From Leptospira biflexa serovar Patoc strain 'Patoc 1 (Paris)' (GTDB taxonomy: Bacteria; Spirochaetota; Leptospiria; Leptospirales; Leptospiraceae), in contig NC_010602.1 of the NCBI RefSeq assembly GCF_000017685.1, positions 496,001 through 560,000 on the forward strand: a DNA stretch of 64,000 bases, in the 5' to 3' direction. A model generated the notes under the pieces. It did not search any database. It was given only the letters and a program-made list of their open reading frames with translations, and was not told where the DNA came from. The position numbers and the translations under genes are program-made. Every line of letters starts with the position of its first letter. The stretch's first letter is position 1. Below are positions 17,965 through 27,968 of the stretch, one piece after another.

Positions 17965-19341
17965 ATGCATTTCACTAAAGAGTATGATTTATCCTCTCTC
18001 ATGATTTCCATCTCCGGGGTACGGGGAAAAATAGGACAAGGATTTGGATTAGAAGAGGCGCTCAGCTTTTCTAAATCTTTTGCCACCATGATGAATGGTG
18101 GAACTGTAGTGATTGGTCGCGACTCAAGACCAAGTGGCCCATATTTAGAATCGCTTCTCACCTCAGCTTTGTTAGCTTCTGGAAGTTCTGTTTTAACTTT
18201 GGGACTTGTTCCCACTCCCACAACAAAAGCAGTGGTTAACTTAGCCAAAGCAAATGGTGGGATTATGATTTCTGCATCTCATAATCCTATGGAATGGAAT
18301 GCATTTAAATTTATTTCCAAAAAAGGGTTTTTCTTTTCTGCAAATGAAAACCAAACTTTACTTTCTATACTTCAGTCAGGAAAATTTTTTAAAGAACAAA
18401 TTTCTCCAAAAGGGTACATTGACTCTGGAGAAGATTATATCGACTTACATTTATCCTCAGTTCTCAAACGTGTGAATGTAACAAAAATCAAAAAGAAAAA
18501 ATTTACAGTATTTGTGGACGCAGTCGGTGGTGCAGGTTCTTATGTTGTACCAAAATTTTTACAGATGTTAGGTTGTAAGGTAATCTCACATAACTGTAAT
18601 CCCGATGGAACATTCCCTCGTCCTCCAGAACCAACTGCAAAGGCTTTAAAAACGGTAGAACCTTATTTCAAAAAATCCAAAGCGAATATTGGATTTGCTC
18701 TAGATCCGGATGCGGATCGATTGGTTTTGTTCACTCCAAAACGTGGTGCCATTTCAGAAGAATATACATTGCCACTTGCGCTGATGAATGTACTTTCGGA
18801 ATCCAAAAAAAAATCCAAAGTCGTGGTGAATCTCTCAACGAGTTTTCTAAATGAAGAAGTGGCTTCTCGATTTGGTGGTGAAGTAATTCGAAGTAAAGTC
18901 GGTGAAGCAAACGTCGTAGAAGAAATGATCAGAACCAAATCCGTATTTGGTGGCGAAGGGAACGGTGGTGTGATTGATCCAAATATTCCATCTTTTGGCC
19001 GAGACACTTTATCAGGGATTGCTCATATTCTCAATCTAATGGCAGAAACAGGAAACACCATCGATGAATTGATGGATGGTTTGCCGAATTTATTTATGGA
19101 CAAACAGTCCTTTCCTTTGGCAAAAGGAATCTCCTTAGAAAGTTTATACAACAAATTTCAAACAGAGTTTTCGCCAAAACTCATTTCAGAAAAAGATGGG
19201 TTGTGGATGTATATGTCTGATTCATGGATCCACATCAGACCTTCCAATACGGAACCTATATTTCGTGTCATTACAGAAACAAAATCCCAATCGGATTTGG
19301 AATCTACCTTAAAGAGAGTAAAACAATGTGTGGAATCGTAG
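17965..19341 (+). CDS. glmM: Phosphoglucosamine mutase-like (GlmM-type phosphohexomutase)
   Basis: A 458-residue alpha-D-phosphohexomutase. It has the phosphoserine loop ISASHNPMEWNAFK (Ser 105), metal loop ALDPDADRLVL, sugar loop GEGNGGVI and the C-terminal phosphate-binding loop RPSNTEPIFRV. The fold also covers phosphomannomutases. The 16-base overlap with glmS favours glucosamine-6-P to glucosamine-1-P conversion. ATG at 17965 is used; an in-frame Met at 18001 starts immediately before the conserved ISGVRG segment and is a possible alternative. Confidence 0.85.
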   Translation: MHFTKEYDLSSLMISISGVRGKIGQGFGLEEALSFSKSFATMMNGGTVVIGRDSRPSGPYLESLLTSALLASGSSVLTLGLVPTPTTKAVVNLAKANGGIMISASHNPMEWNAFKFISKKGFFFSANENQTLLSILQSGKFFKEQISPKGYIDSGEDYIDLHLSSVLKRVNVTKIKKKKFTVFVDAVGGAGSYVVPKFLQMLGCKVISHNCNPDGTFPRPPEPTAKALKTVEPYFKKSKANIGFALDPDADRLVLFTPKRGAISEEYTLPLALMNVLSESKKKSKVVVNLSTSFLNEEVASRFGGEVIRSKVGEANVVEEMIRTKSVFGGEGNGGVIDPNIPSFGRDTLSGIAHILNLMAETGNTIDELMDGLPNLFMDKQSFPLAKGISLESLYNKFQTEFSPKLISEKDGLWMYMSDSWIHIRPSNTEPIFRVITETKSQSDLESTLKRVKQCVES

Positions 19342-21161
19342 GTTATTTAGGTAAAAGACAGGCACTCCCTGTTATCATTAAAGGTTTAAAAAGATTAGAA
19401 TACCGAGGGTATGACAGTGCCGGTGTGGCTCTGTTAAACGGTGGTTTGGAGATTGTCAAAAAAAAAGGGAAGGTCGCTGATTTAGAATCTGAAATTGGAA
19501 ACCGGAAATTGGAAGCAAGTCTCGGAATTGGTCACACACGTTGGGCCACACACGGTGAACCTAATGATCGTAATGCGCACCCTCACACAAGTTCGGATGG
19601 AAAACTTGCCATCATCCATAACGGTATCATTGAAAACTATAGTTCTATCAAAAAGGAACTTGAGAGTAATGGACATGTATTCAAATCTGATACAGATTCT
19701 GAAGTACTCATCCATCTGATCGAAGAGATCAAAAAACAAAATAATTGTACGATCGAAGAAGCTGTTCGTCTTGCATTGAATGAAGTGGTAGGAGCTTACG
19801 CCATCGTTGTACTTTCGAAAGACAATGAACGCAGTATGATTGCCGCAAGGAAAGGTTCTCCACTCGTGATTGGAATTGGTGAGGATGAATACTTTGTGGC
19901 ATCAGATGCAACTCCGATCATCGAATATACAAATAATGTAACCTATCTCAATGACCAAGAAATGGCGATCATCAAAGACGGAAGCCTCGTTGTCAAAAAT
20001 TTAGAGAACGTAACCAAAACTCCATTCATTCAAAAATTAGAATTGGATTTGGAAGACATAGAGAAAGGTGGATACCCACACTTTATGTTGAAGGAAATTT
20101 TTGAACAGCCAAAGTCCATTCGGGATGCGATGCGTGGTCGTTTGGTTTCGCGCGAACACCATTTGTTCTTAAGTGGGATAGACCAATATTTAAATCGATT
20201 TTTAAATGCTGATCGACTGATATTGGTTGGGTGCGGAACCTCTTGGCATGCAGGGCTCATTGGTGAATATTTATTTGAAGATATTGCTCGTATCCCAACA
20301 GAAGTTGAATATGCATCCGAATTTCGTTATCGTAATCCGATTGTTACGGAAAGAGATGTGGTGATCGCCGTTTCGCAGTCAGGTGAAACAGCTGATACGC
20401 TGGCTGCCATCGAACTTGCGAAGTCTAAAGGTGCTTTGATTTTTGGTGTATGTAATGTCGTGGGTTCATCAATTGCGCGTGCCTCTCACGCAGGTGCTTA
20501 TTTGCATGCTGGTCCTGAGATTGGTGTGGCTTCCACAAAAGCGTTTACATCACAAGTCACCATCTTAACCATGATGGCTCTTTATTTAGGATTAAAAAAA
20601 GGAACGATCTCGTTATCGGATTACCAAACTTTACTCTTAGAGCTTGACTCCATTCCTGATAAAGTCGCAAAAATTTTAACCAAAGACGAAGAGATTCGAA
20701 ATATATCTGAAAATTTTTATAGAGCATCTAACTTCCTTTATTTGGGACGAGGTTTTAATTTCCCTGTTGCATTGGAAGGAGCCTTAAAGTTAAAGGAAAT
20801 CTCTTATATCCATGCGGAAGGATACCCTGCTGCTGAAATGAAACATGGACCAATTGCTCTCATTGATGAAGATATGCCGGTTGTTTTCATTGCGACTAAA
20901 GATAGCTCGTATGAAAAGGTGATTTCAAATATCCAAGAAGTGAAAGCAAGAAAAGGTAAGGTAATTGCCATTGTGACGGACGGAGATACTGAAATCCAAA
21001 GTATGGCAGATTTTACATTCCAGATTCCAAAAACTGCGGACGCCCTCGTTCCTTTACTTGCAGTCATTCCTTTACAGTTGTTATCGTATCACATAGCAAT
21101 CCTTAGAGGGTGCAATGTGGACCAACCTAGGAACTTAGCAAAATCTGTTACAGTGGAGTGA
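19326..21161 (+). CDS. glmS: Glutamine-fructose-6-phosphate aminotransferase
   Basis: A 611-residue isomerising aminotransferase. The mature N-terminal nucleophile is Cys 2 (MCGIVGYLGKR), followed by the glutaminase domain (HTRWATHGEPN, HNGIIENY). Two SIS domains follow (GCGTSWHAG, SQSGETADT, then the KHGPIALID loop) and the C-terminus PRNLAKSVTVE is typical. It makes glucosamine-6-phosphate, the first step to UDP-GlcNAc for peptidoglycan and lipid A. ATG at 19326 lies inside the end of the glmM-like gene and exposes Cys 2 as required; earlier in-frame starts would not. Confidence 0.97.
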   Translation: MCGIVGYLGKRQALPVIIKGLKRLEYRGYDSAGVALLNGGLEIVKKKGKVADLESEIGNRKLEASLGIGHTRWATHGEPNDRNAHPHTSSDGKLAIIHNGIIENYSSIKKELESNGHVFKSDTDSEVLIHLIEEIKKQNNCTIEEAVRLALNEVVGAYAIVVLSKDNERSMIAARKGSPLVIGIGEDEYFVASDATPIIEYTNNVTYLNDQEMAIIKDGSLVVKNLENVTKTPFIQKLELDLEDIEKGGYPHFMLKEIFEQPKSIRDAMRGRLVSREHHLFLSGIDQYLNRFLNADRLILVGCGTSWHAGLIGEYLFEDIARIPTEVEYASEFRYRNPIVTERDVVIAVSQSGETADTLAAIELAKSKGALIFGVCNVVGSSIARASHAGAYLHAGPEIGVASTKAFTSQVTILTMMALYLGLKKGTISLSDYQTLLLELDSIPDKVAKILTKDEEIRNISENFYRASNFLYLGRGFNFPVALEGALKLKEISYIHAEGYPAAEMKHGPIALIDEDMPVVFIATKDSSYEKVISNIQEVKARKGKVIAIVTDGDTEIQSMADFTFQIPKTADALVPLLAVIPLQLLSYHIAILRGCNVDQPRNLAKSVTVE

Positions 21162-21164
21162 TTT

Positions 21165-22196
21165 GTGAATCTCTTATTCGACGATTCTAAACGTAATCCC
21201 TCTCTTGAACCACTTTCGAGGTTCCATTCATTTTTTGAATGGAACTTAGGAGGAATGAATCTACTCGAAAAATTAGATAGAAAATACCCAGGTTCAAAAT
21301 TTTTTTATAAAGGACCAAATCCGGATTTTGAAACATTAATCTTCAATCGTTACCCACATGTTTTTCCAGCAACTTTAGAAAACTATGATTCTATTTATAG
21401 TTCTAATTCCTTTTTACCTTGGGAGTTACTTGGAACTGTAACATCGATTATAGAAGACACTTTGAACATTGATAAAGAATGGAAACGGTTTCGCCAAAAG
21501 TACAAATCAAAACAATCAGGTTTTCATATTGTTGGCAAAGACAAACACCTTTACATCCATTCAGGGGCAACCATTTATCCTGGAGTTGTTTTTGATACTA
21601 CTCATGGTCCCATTCTCATTGAAGATGGAGTCAAAATTTCATCTTTTAGTTTTTTGGAAGGACCTTTATTTATAGGTAAAAATTGCCAGATCGACAATGC
21701 AAGGATCACTGGTGGAACGTTGATTGGAAACCAATGTCGGATAGGTGGTGAAGTTGAAAATTCCATCATTTTGGATTATACCAACAAACACCATGAAGGT
21801 TTTTTGGGTCATAGTTTTGTTTCTAGTTGGGTCAATTTAGGTGCTCTGTCCACAACAAGTGATCTAAAAAATAATTATGGAATCGTGAAACTCAAAGTAG
21901 GTGATGCCATCGTCAATACAGGCACCATTAAATTTGGGTCCATCATTGGTCCATTTACAAAACTTGCGATTGGTGTGATGTCAAACACAGGAACCGTATT
22001 TGATATTGCAAGTAACATAGTGGAATCAAGGATCCAAGGGTATGTGCCTGCATTTACTTGGATCAAACCTGGAGAACGTTACCGACTGGAAGAATTTTTA
22101 TTTGATACCAAAAAGATCATGGCACGTAGAGGGATGAATTTGTTTGAATTTGAGGATCTTTATTTGAGAAAACTGTATGGAAAGTGTACGGAGTAA
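21165..22196 (+). CDS. GlmU-family left-handed beta-helix protein
   Basis: A 343-residue protein starting at GTG with GGAG six bases upstream. Residues 1-110 resemble the divergent N-terminal part of Bacteroidetes-type GlmU-family proteins (LLFDDSKRNPSLEPLSRF) and lack the usual LxxGxGTRM nucleotide loop. Residues 125-300 form hexapeptide repeats of a left-handed beta-helix (SGATIYPGVVF, GPLFIGKNCQI, GGTLIGNQCRIGG, VNTGTIKFGSIIGPFTKLAIGV). Placed right after glmM and glmS, it probably acetylates glucosamine-1-P or a related sugar. Whether it also transfers uridylate is doubtful. Confidence 0.78.
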   Translation: MNLLFDDSKRNPSLEPLSRFHSFFEWNLGGMNLLEKLDRKYPGSKFFYKGPNPDFETLIFNRYPHVFPATLENYDSIYSSNSFLPWELLGTVTSIIEDTLNIDKEWKRFRQKYKSKQSGFHIVGKDKHLYIHSGATIYPGVVFDTTHGPILIEDGVKISSFSFLEGPLFIGKNCQIDNARITGGTLIGNQCRIGGEVENSIILDYTNKHHEGFLGHSFVSSWVNLGALSTTSDLKNNYGIVKLKVGDAIVNTGTIKFGSIIGPFTKLAIGVMSNTGTVFDIASNIVESRIQGYVPAFTWIKPGERYRLEEFLFDTKKIMARRGMNLFEFEDLYLRKLYGKCTE

Positions 22197-22199
22197 AAC

Positions 22200-23105
22200 A
22201 TGACACCTAGTTTACAGGCACATATTAATTCCGGTAAAACTGTTGAAATCGATGGTTTGAGTTTTTTTTATATTGAAGAAGGAAAGGGTGACGAAATCAT
22301 TTTTTTGTTACCAGGTTTTTTAACAACATCATATAACTATCGTAAATTAGTGGAGTTGTTATCAACTCACTACCGTGTGATTGCTCTCGATTTTTTAGGA
22401 ACTGGTTTTAGTGGAAGACCTGATGGGCCATTGTCGCATCGATTGCAGGCACATTATTTATCACCTTTTTTGGAAAAAGTAGTCGGCGACAAAAAAGTGC
22501 ATGTAGTGGCATTTGATTACGCTTTGCCTATTTTATGTTTTGCATTCAAAGAACATTCAAATCAATACAAATCCCTTTCGATTTTAGGTGGGTTCATGAA
22601 CTTGCCCAAATTTCGATACTATTTCCCATTACATTTTTTACGTCTTCCGATCATCGGTGAAATTTTTAGTTTTTTATTCCGTCCACCACTACTTCGTTTT
22701 TTTTATAAATGGTTTCTTGTGAAAAAAACCCATCACTTTACAAGCGAGTGGGAAAAGACCATGTATCATTTGTTATTCGAGGGAAAGAATAAAAAAAACA
22801 CATTGGAATTCATTCGAAATGTAGATCGCTCCACACATGCACTTCGTGAAATTGAAGAAGGAGCAAAACATTTTGTAGGCCTTAGGCAAATTTATTTAGG
22901 AGAAGAGGATTTTCGAATTTCTCCGAAACAAACTGAATACATGAAAGAAACGTTAAGGACAAGTAGTCTCGTGTTTTTGCCATGTAAACATTTAGCGATG
23001 GAAGAGTGCCCAACCGTTGTTTATGAAAAACTACATTATTTTGTAGATAGTTTTTCTCACAAAAAAACCAAAACATTCCACTTTAACAAACAAAATAAGG
23101 ACTAG
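22200..23105 (+). CDS. Alpha/beta hydrolase, Asp-nucleophile type
   Basis: A 301-residue alpha/beta-hydrolase. The oxyanion segment [16 protein letters not shown] and [13 protein letters not shown] are followed by the nucleophile elbow [10 protein letters not shown], which has Asp 106 where esterases have Ser. His 264 in [10 protein letters not shown] is the likely base. Asp at the elbow is typical of haloalkane dehalogenases and epoxide hydrolases, so it may cleave epoxides or halides; the substrate is unknown. It starts three bases after the GlmU-like gene and ends one base before the carboxyltransferase gene. Confidence 0.8.
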   Translation: MTPSLQAHINSGKTVEIDGLSFFYIEEGKGDEIIFLLPGFLTTSYNYRKLVELLSTHYRVIALDFLGTGFSGRPDGPLSHRLQAHYLSPFLEKVVGDKKVHVVAFDYALPILCFAFKEHSNQYKSLSILGGFMNLPKFRYYFPLHFLRLPIIGEIFSFLFRPPLLRFFYKWFLVKKTHHFTSEWEKTMYHLLFEGKNKKNTLEFIRNVDRSTHALREIEEGAKHFVGLRQIYLGEEDFRISPKQTEYMKETLRTSSLVFLPCKHLAMEECPTVVYEKLHYFVDSFSHKKTKTFHFNKQNKD

Positions 23106-23106
23106 T

Positions 23107-24708
23107 ATGGAAAGGCTGATCTCAAAAATAAACCCGTTATCATCTGATTTTATTTCAAATCGAACTACATACTTAGAAACTCTTGTTCCCATACGAAAAA
23201 CCATCGAAAAAGTTAAGTTAGGTGGTGGCAAAAAGGCCTTGGAAAAACATAAGTCGCGAGGCAAACTCACTGCAAGGGAACGAATTGCAGAACTCATCGA
23301 TTCCAATACAGAATTTATGGAAATCTGTGGACTTGCCGCAGAAGGTGTGTACAACGATCCAGTGCCATCCGCCGGTATCATCACAGGAATTGGAAAAGTG
23401 GAAGGTGTTGACTGTATGATTGTTGCCAATGATGCAACAGTCAAAGGTGGAACGTATTATCCATTGACCGTCAAAAAACATGTTCGTGCTCAAGAGATCG
23501 CCGAAAACAATTCACTCCCTTGTGTTTATTTAGTGGATTCTGGTGGAGCATTTTTGCCCATGCAAGACGAAGTTTTTCCTGACAAAGATCATTTTGGTAG
23601 GATCTTTTTTAACCAAGCTCGGATGAGTGCAAAAGGAATTTCTCAAATAGCGGTTGTTATGGGTTCTTGCACTGCGGGTGGTGCTTATATCCCTGCTATG
23701 TCTGACGAATCCGTGATTGTAAAGGGGAATGGGACAATTTTTCTTGGAGGACCACCTCTAGTCAAAGCGGCTACAGGAGAAGTTGTCACTGGTGAAGAGT
23801 TAGGTGGCGCAGATGTTCATTGCCGTATTTCGGGTGTCACTGATCATTATGCAGAAGACGATTACCATGCTTTGGAAATTACAAGATCCATTATCAAAAA
23901 TTTAAATGTAAAAAATTTCACAACTCCAAAAGAAACTGAAGATCCTTTATATCCAACAGAAGAAATTTATGGAATCATCGAAAGAGATTCTCGTAAATCC
24001 TATGATCCAAGAGAGATCATCGCAAGGTTAGTGGATGGTTCTAGGTTTCATGAATTTAAAAAACTATATGCCACGACGATCGTAACGGGGTTTGCCGAAA
24101 TTTATGGTCACCCCGTCGGCATTATCGCCAATCATGGGGTTTTGTTTTCAGAGTCGGCTCTGAAAGCTTCACACTTTATAGAACTCTGTGACCAAAGGCG
24201 AATCCCTTTGCTTTTCCTCCAAAACATCACTGGTTTTATGGTTGGGAAAAAATATGAAAACAATGGGATTGCCCGTGATGGTGCCAAAATGGTCAATGCG
24301 GTCTCAACAACGACTGTCCCCAAACTAACCATTGTTACGGGAGGATCTTATGGGGCTGGTAATTATGGAATGTGTGGTCGTGCCTTTGCTCCCGAATTTT
24401 TATGGATGTGGCCAAATGCTCGGATCTCTGTTATGGGTGGAGAACAAGCTGCCAATGTTTTATGGACGGTAAAAAAAGACCAAAAAGAAGCCCAAGGGGA
24501 AACCATTTTACCTGATGAAGAAACAACTTTCAAAAAACCAATTTTAGATGATTATGAAAAAAAATCCTCTGCTGTGTATAGCTCCGCTCGGCTTTGGGAT
24601 GATGGAATCATAGACCCGGCAGACACTCGCAATATTTTAGGAAGGGCATTGTCCATCCTCAGTAGAAGGAAAGAAGAAAGAAAACCGTTCGGTGTCTTTC
24701 GAATGTAA
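23107..24708 (+). CDS. Acyl-CoA carboxylase carboxyltransferase (MCC beta-like)
   Basis: A 533-residue biotin-dependent carboxyltransferase with two crotonase-like halves ([52 protein letters not shown], then [17 protein letters not shown]). The [11 protein letters not shown] segment and length point to methylcrotonyl-CoA or geranyl-CoA carboxylase beta subunits, used in leucine or terpenoid breakdown. Propionyl-CoA carboxylase is a less likely option. It lacks its own biotin parts; a biotin carboxylase and carrier at 60.3-62.2 kb could supply them. Confidence 0.88.
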   Translation: MERLISKINPLSSDFISNRTTYLETLVPIRKTIEKVKLGGGKKALEKHKSRGKLTARERIAELIDSNTEFMEICGLAAEGVYNDPVPSAGIITGIGKVEGVDCMIVANDATVKGGTYYPLTVKKHVRAQEIAENNSLPCVYLVDSGGAFLPMQDEVFPDKDHFGRIFFNQARMSAKGISQIAVVMGSCTAGGAYIPAMSDESVIVKGNGTIFLGGPPLVKAATGEVVTGEELGGADVHCRISGVTDHYAEDDYHALEITRSIIKNLNVKNFTTPKETEDPLYPTEEIYGIIERDSRKSYDPREIIARLVDGSRFHEFKKLYATTIVTGFAEIYGHPVGIIANHGVLFSESALKASHFIELCDQRRIPLLFLQNITGFMVGKKYENNGIARDGAKMVNAVSTTTVPKLTIVTGGSYGAGNYGMCGRAFAPEFLWMWPNARISVMGGEQAANVLWTVKKDQKEAQGETILPDEETTFKKPILDDYEKKSSAVYSSARLWDDGIIDPADTRNILGRALSILSRRKEERKPFGVFRM

Positions 24709-24752
24709 TTTTTTTCCTTTTCATTTCTTTTTATGGTGCAAACTTAAATCAA

Positions 24753-25112
24753 ATGGTCATTCGCGAAACGTCTTCGAATCAGGTAGTTGTCATCACCATT
24801 GAAGGTGAAGTTGATTTGTACAATGCAAAAGAATTGAAAGACATTTTGGATGACAAAATGCGCAAACACCAATACGAGATCGTTGTGAATTTAGAAAAGG
24901 TTCCCTTTATGGATAGTTCTGGAATTGGAACTCTTGTGACCGCCATGTACAAACTTAAAAAATACCATGGCAATCTAAAGGTATGTAGTGTACATGGTTC
25001 CGTCGCCAAAGTGTTTAAAATGACTGGGATGGAAAGTCACTTAGAAGTGTTTGATACCGAAGAGATGGCAGTCCAGTCTCTCATCAGCGAACGAAATTCT
25101 CACTCCGATTGA
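24753..25112 (+). CDS. STAS-domain anti-sigma factor antagonist
   Basis: A 119-residue stand-alone STAS protein (VVVITIEGEVDLYNAKELKD) with the phosphorylation loop FMDSSGIGTL, where Ser 56 is the expected site. Such proteins bind or release anti-sigma or switch proteins according to phosphorylation by an RsbW/SpoIIAB-type kinase and dephosphorylation by a PP2C/SpoIIE-type phosphatase. No kinase is adjacent. One SpoIIE-type phosphatase is encoded at 36.2 kb, but a link is only speculative. The last 13 bases overlap the convergent DJ-1 gene. Confidence 0.9.
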   Translation: MVIRETSSNQVVVITIEGEVDLYNAKELKDILDDKMRKHQYEIVVNLEKVPFMDSSGIGTLVTAMYKLKKYHGNLKVCSVHGSVAKVFKMTGMESHLEVFDTEEMAVQSLISERNSHSD

Positions 25113-25666
25113 GGCAGTTGGAGTCCTTGTTTGACTCTCTCCATCACTTCCTTCCCTTCGAACAATTCCAACAAATACAAAGCAAATGCAAATGCTGATC
25201 CAGGTCCAACACTCGTATGGATATGGTGAAAGGACTCAATCCGATTTCCCGTATACCTTCCCCCTTTTCCTTTCGCCAAATCGTCTGTGGAGGGAAAGGC
25301 CGTGTATGGGTCATTCCCAGAGATGATATCCCATTTTCGTAAGACGGCAGGCGCGGCACAGATAGCACCAATGTGTTTTTTGGAGGAATGGAAGATAGAG
25401 AGGATCTTTTGGATTTCTGTATCGGCCATCAAATTTTTTGTTCCATTCATCCCACCGGGCAAAACAATCGCATCAAATTCATCAACATTGATCTCTGAAA
25501 AGGTTGTGTCACTGATATGGATTGTATTCCGAGAAGCCACGACTGGTTCTTTTGTTTTGCTGGCTGAAACCACTTCCACATTCCCGCGACGAAGGACATC
25601 AATGAGAATGATGGCTTCCATTTCTTCAAAACCAGGACAGAGGGGAATCAAAACCTTTTTGGCCAT
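25100..25666 (-). CDS. DJ-1/PfpI family protein
   Basis: A 188-residue class I glutamine-amidotransferase-like fold. It has an acidic site near Glu 14-15 (PGFEEMEAI), the AIVLPGGMNG strand-loop and nucleophile Cys 103 in the elbow IGAICAAPAVL. The motif order matches the DJ-1/YajL/ThiJ subgroup rather than PfpI proteases. Members are redox-responsive chaperones or glyoxalase/deglycase-like enzymes; the exact activity is debated. It runs against the STAS gene, with which it overlaps, and is divergent from the HtrA gene. Confidence 0.9.
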   Translation of the reverse strand: MAKKVLIPLCPGFEEMEAIILIDVLRRGNVEVVSASKTKEPVVASRNTIHISDTTFSEINVDEFDAIVLPGGMNGTKNLMADTEIQKILSIFHSSKKHIGAICAAPAVLRKWDIISGNDPYTAFPSTDDLAKGKGGRYTGNRIESFHHIHTSVGPGSAFAFALYLLELFEGKEVMERVKQGLQLPQSE

Positions 25667-25783
25667 ACTAAGACTTGGTTGACGTGTTACAAATTGTTCA
25701 AGTTTTTTTGTAAAAAAACGATCCCAAGAAATGGGAACTTTCCCGCCCTTCTTTGGGTCTGATACTATAGGAGAGAGTATTCA

Positions 25784-26941
25784 TTGTCTATGACTGAGAA
25801 AAAAACGAATCCTTTACGATACATTGCCGTCGCGTTTAGCTTTTTATTACTCGGGACATTTTTGTCTCCCATCTTAACATGCGGAAATTCTTCTGAAAAC
25901 CCATTGCAACTCAAGGCAGATGGTGGCGAAAAATTATCACCAGCCCAAACCCAAGCCGTTGCCTTAGAAGATGCCTTCCAAGAAGTTTTTGATAAAGTTT
26001 CCCCAAGTGTTGTTTCGATTGCCACGGAAGGAACGGTGAATGTGCCCTTACACCCGTTTGAGTATTTTTTTGGGAATCCCCAAAACCAAAGAAAAGGGTC
26101 TCGCCAACAAAAACTTTCAGGGCTTGGTTCAGGCATCGTCCTCAATGAAGATGGTTACGTTATGACAAACCACCATGTTGTCCAAAACATGGATAAGTTT
26201 ACGGTGAAGTTAAAAAACAAAAGTGAATACGAAGCAAAACTCATTGGTTCGGATCCCACTGCCGACATTGCCTTATTAAAAATCAGCGCTCCCAAAGGAA
26301 CACTTGTGCCCAGTTTGATTGGCGACTCGAGTAAAGTCAGAGTGGGGAATTGGGCGATCGCCATTGGTGCGCCCCTTGGCCTCGAACAATCGTTTACTGT
26401 AGGAGTGGTATCGGCCATCCAAAGGGGGGGGCTTGATAAATCAGGTCTTGCCTACATCCAAACGGATGCTGCCATCAACCAAGGGAATAGTGGAGGGCCA
26501 CTCCTCAATATCCGAGGCGAAGTGATTGGGATCAACCGAATGATTGTGAGCCAATCTGGTGGGTCTGATGGAATTGGTTTTGCCATTCCGATCAATGAAG
26601 CTCGTCGTGTTGTGGAAGAATTGAAGTTGAATGGAGTTGTCGCACGTGCATGGATTGGAGCTGGGGTAGATTATATTACGGAACGTGACATCGCACAATT
26701 TGGTTTGAAAAACAACCAAGGGGCCATTGTCCACCAAATCTACAAGGGATCGCCTGCCAACAAAGCGGGATTACAACTGATGGATGTGATCATTGAATTT
26801 GATGGCAAACCAGTGCGCACTCCAGATGAGCTCGTGGGAATGATTGTGAATTCCAAAATTGGCAAACGAGTCGAACTAAAAATCATCCGAAATAAAAATG
26901 AAATCTTGACGTCCATCACTCCAGAGAAGAAACCCAATTGA
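25784..26941 (+). CDS. HtrA/Deg-family periplasmic serine protease
   Basis: A 385-residue trypsin-fold protease with one PDZ domain. An N-terminal hydrophobic segment ([19 protein letters not shown]) exports or anchors it. The catalytic triad is His 131 (MTNHHVV), Asp 161 ([10 protein letters not shown]) and Ser 236 (QGNSGGPL). The PDZ domain covers about residues 285-380. One PDZ suggests a DegS/HhoA-like role in envelope protein quality control. The start is TTG at 25784, ten bases after GGAG, or ATG at 25790. A G8 run at 26424-26431 lies in the coding sequence. ruvB follows after one base. Confidence 0.92.
   Translation: MSMTEKKTNPLRYIAVAFSFLLLGTFLSPILTCGNSSENPLQLKADGGEKLSPAQTQAVALEDAFQEVFDKVSPSVVSIATEGTVNVPLHPFEYFFGNPQNQRKGSRQQKLSGLGSGIVLNEDGYVMTNHHVVQNMDKFTVKLKNKSEYEAKLIGSDPTADIALLKISAPKGTLVPSLIGDSSKVRVGNWAIAIGAPLGLEQSFTVGVVSAIQRGGLDKSGLAYIQTDAAINQGNSGGPLLNIRGEVIGINRMIVSQSGGSDGIGFAIPINEARRVVEELKLNGVVARAWIGAGVDYITERDIAQFGLKNNQGAIVHQIYKGSPANKAGLQLMDVIIEFDGKPVRTPDELVGMIVNSKIGKRVELKIIRNKNEILTSITPEKKPN
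26424..26431 (+). repeat. G8 homopolymer inside the htrA-like gene
   Basis: Eight consecutive G bases fall in codons AGG GGG GGG between the catalytic Asp and Ser of the HtrA-like protease. Runs of this length can slip during replication or be miscalled in sequencing; a one-base change would truncate the protease before Ser 236. Confidence 0.9.
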
Positions 26942-26942
26942 G

Positions 26943-27968
26943 GTGAGTTTACGAGAAGATTGGATGCAAGCGGGCGAAGAAGAACCAAACCTTCGCCCCA
27001 CAAAACTGTCTGAGTTCATTGGACAAAAAGAGGTCTTAGCCAATCTATCGGTGTATGTCGAGGCGGCTCGGAAACGAAAGAGCCCTCTTGACCACGTGCT
27101 CATTTCAGGCCCACCGGGCCTTGGAAAAACCACTCTCGCCAATATCATCGCCAACGAACTGGCCGTTGCCTTCACTCCTACATCAGCTCCCGCCATTTCC
27201 AAGGGAGCCGATTTGGTACGGTTTCTCACTCTACTCAAAACCAACGAAGTCCTCTTCATCGATGAAATCCATGGTTTCATCAAAAAACAGGAAGAACTGT
27301 TATACCCAGCCATGGAGAATTTTTTTGTGGATCTCGTTGTGGGAGAAGGTGTCACCGCAAACGCATTACAAATCCAACTCCAACCCTTCACCTTAGTCGG
27401 TGCCACCACAAGGTCAGGTCTTGTGAGTGATCCACTCAAATCTCGATTTGGCATCCATCTCAAGTTGGATTTTTATACGGATGAAGAGATGCAAATCATC
27501 GTGGACCGATCGGCAAAACTTCTGGGAGTGGAACTCGGGCAAGGTGTGGCTATGGAAGTTGGCAAACGAAGTCGCAAAACGCCAAGGATTGCCAACCACT
27601 TACTCAAACGGGTGCGTGATTTTGCGGAGGTAAATAACGAAACCTCTGTGAGTTTAAAGACTTGTCGTTATGCCTTTGACCGCATGGGAGTCGACCATCT
27701 GGGCCTTGATGCCGTGGACCGCCAAATTTTAGATATCCTCATCTCTCGATATGGTGGAGGGCCTGTGGGGATCAAACCGATTGCCGTTGTACTTGGTGAG
27801 GAAGAACGCACCATTGAAGACACCTACGAACCTTTCCTTGTTCGGGTAGGGCTCATTGACCGCACTCCGCAAGGCCGAGTGGCTACGAAAAAGGCTTACG
27901 AACATTTAGGACTTCCGTACATTGGAAATACGGGAGAAAATCGTGAAAATGGCCCCACTCTCTTTTGA
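26943..27968 (+). CDS. ruvB: Holliday junction branch-migration helicase RuvB
   Basis: A 341-residue AAA+ motor. It has the N-terminal [18 protein letters not shown], Walker [10 protein letters not shown] (56-64), Walker [11 protein letters not shown] (with Gly-Phe in place of the common Arg-Leu) and sensor [19 protein letters not shown] winged-helix C-terminus ends with RTPQGRVAT. With RuvA it drives branch migration. It starts at GTG with the TTGAGG stop region of the protease just upstream. The final 26 bases overlap the TonB-like gene. Confidence 0.97.
   Translation: MSLREDWMQAGEEEPNLRPTKLSEFIGQKEVLANLSVYVEAARKRKSPLDHVLISGPPGLGKTTLANIIANELAVAFTPTSAPAISKGADLVRFLTLLKTNEVLFIDEIHGFIKKQEELLYPAMENFFVDLVVGEGVTANALQIQLQPFTLVGATTRSGLVSDPLKSRFGIHLKLDFYTDEEMQIIVDRSAKLLGVELGQGVAMEVGKRSRKTPRIANHLLKRVRDFAEVNNETSVSLKTCRYAFDRMGVDHLGLDAVDRQILDILISRYGGGPVGIKPIAVVLGEEERTIEDTYEPFLVRVGLIDRTPQGRVATKKAYEHLGLPYIGNTGENRENGPTLF

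Noticed and set aside
19224..19325. Longer N-terminus for GlmS
   Set aside because: GlmS needs Cys at position 2 after Met removal; only ATG 19326 gives this.
26876..27463. 195-residue minus frame opposite ruvB
   Set aside because: ruvB is certain on the plus strand; the other frame has no family features.
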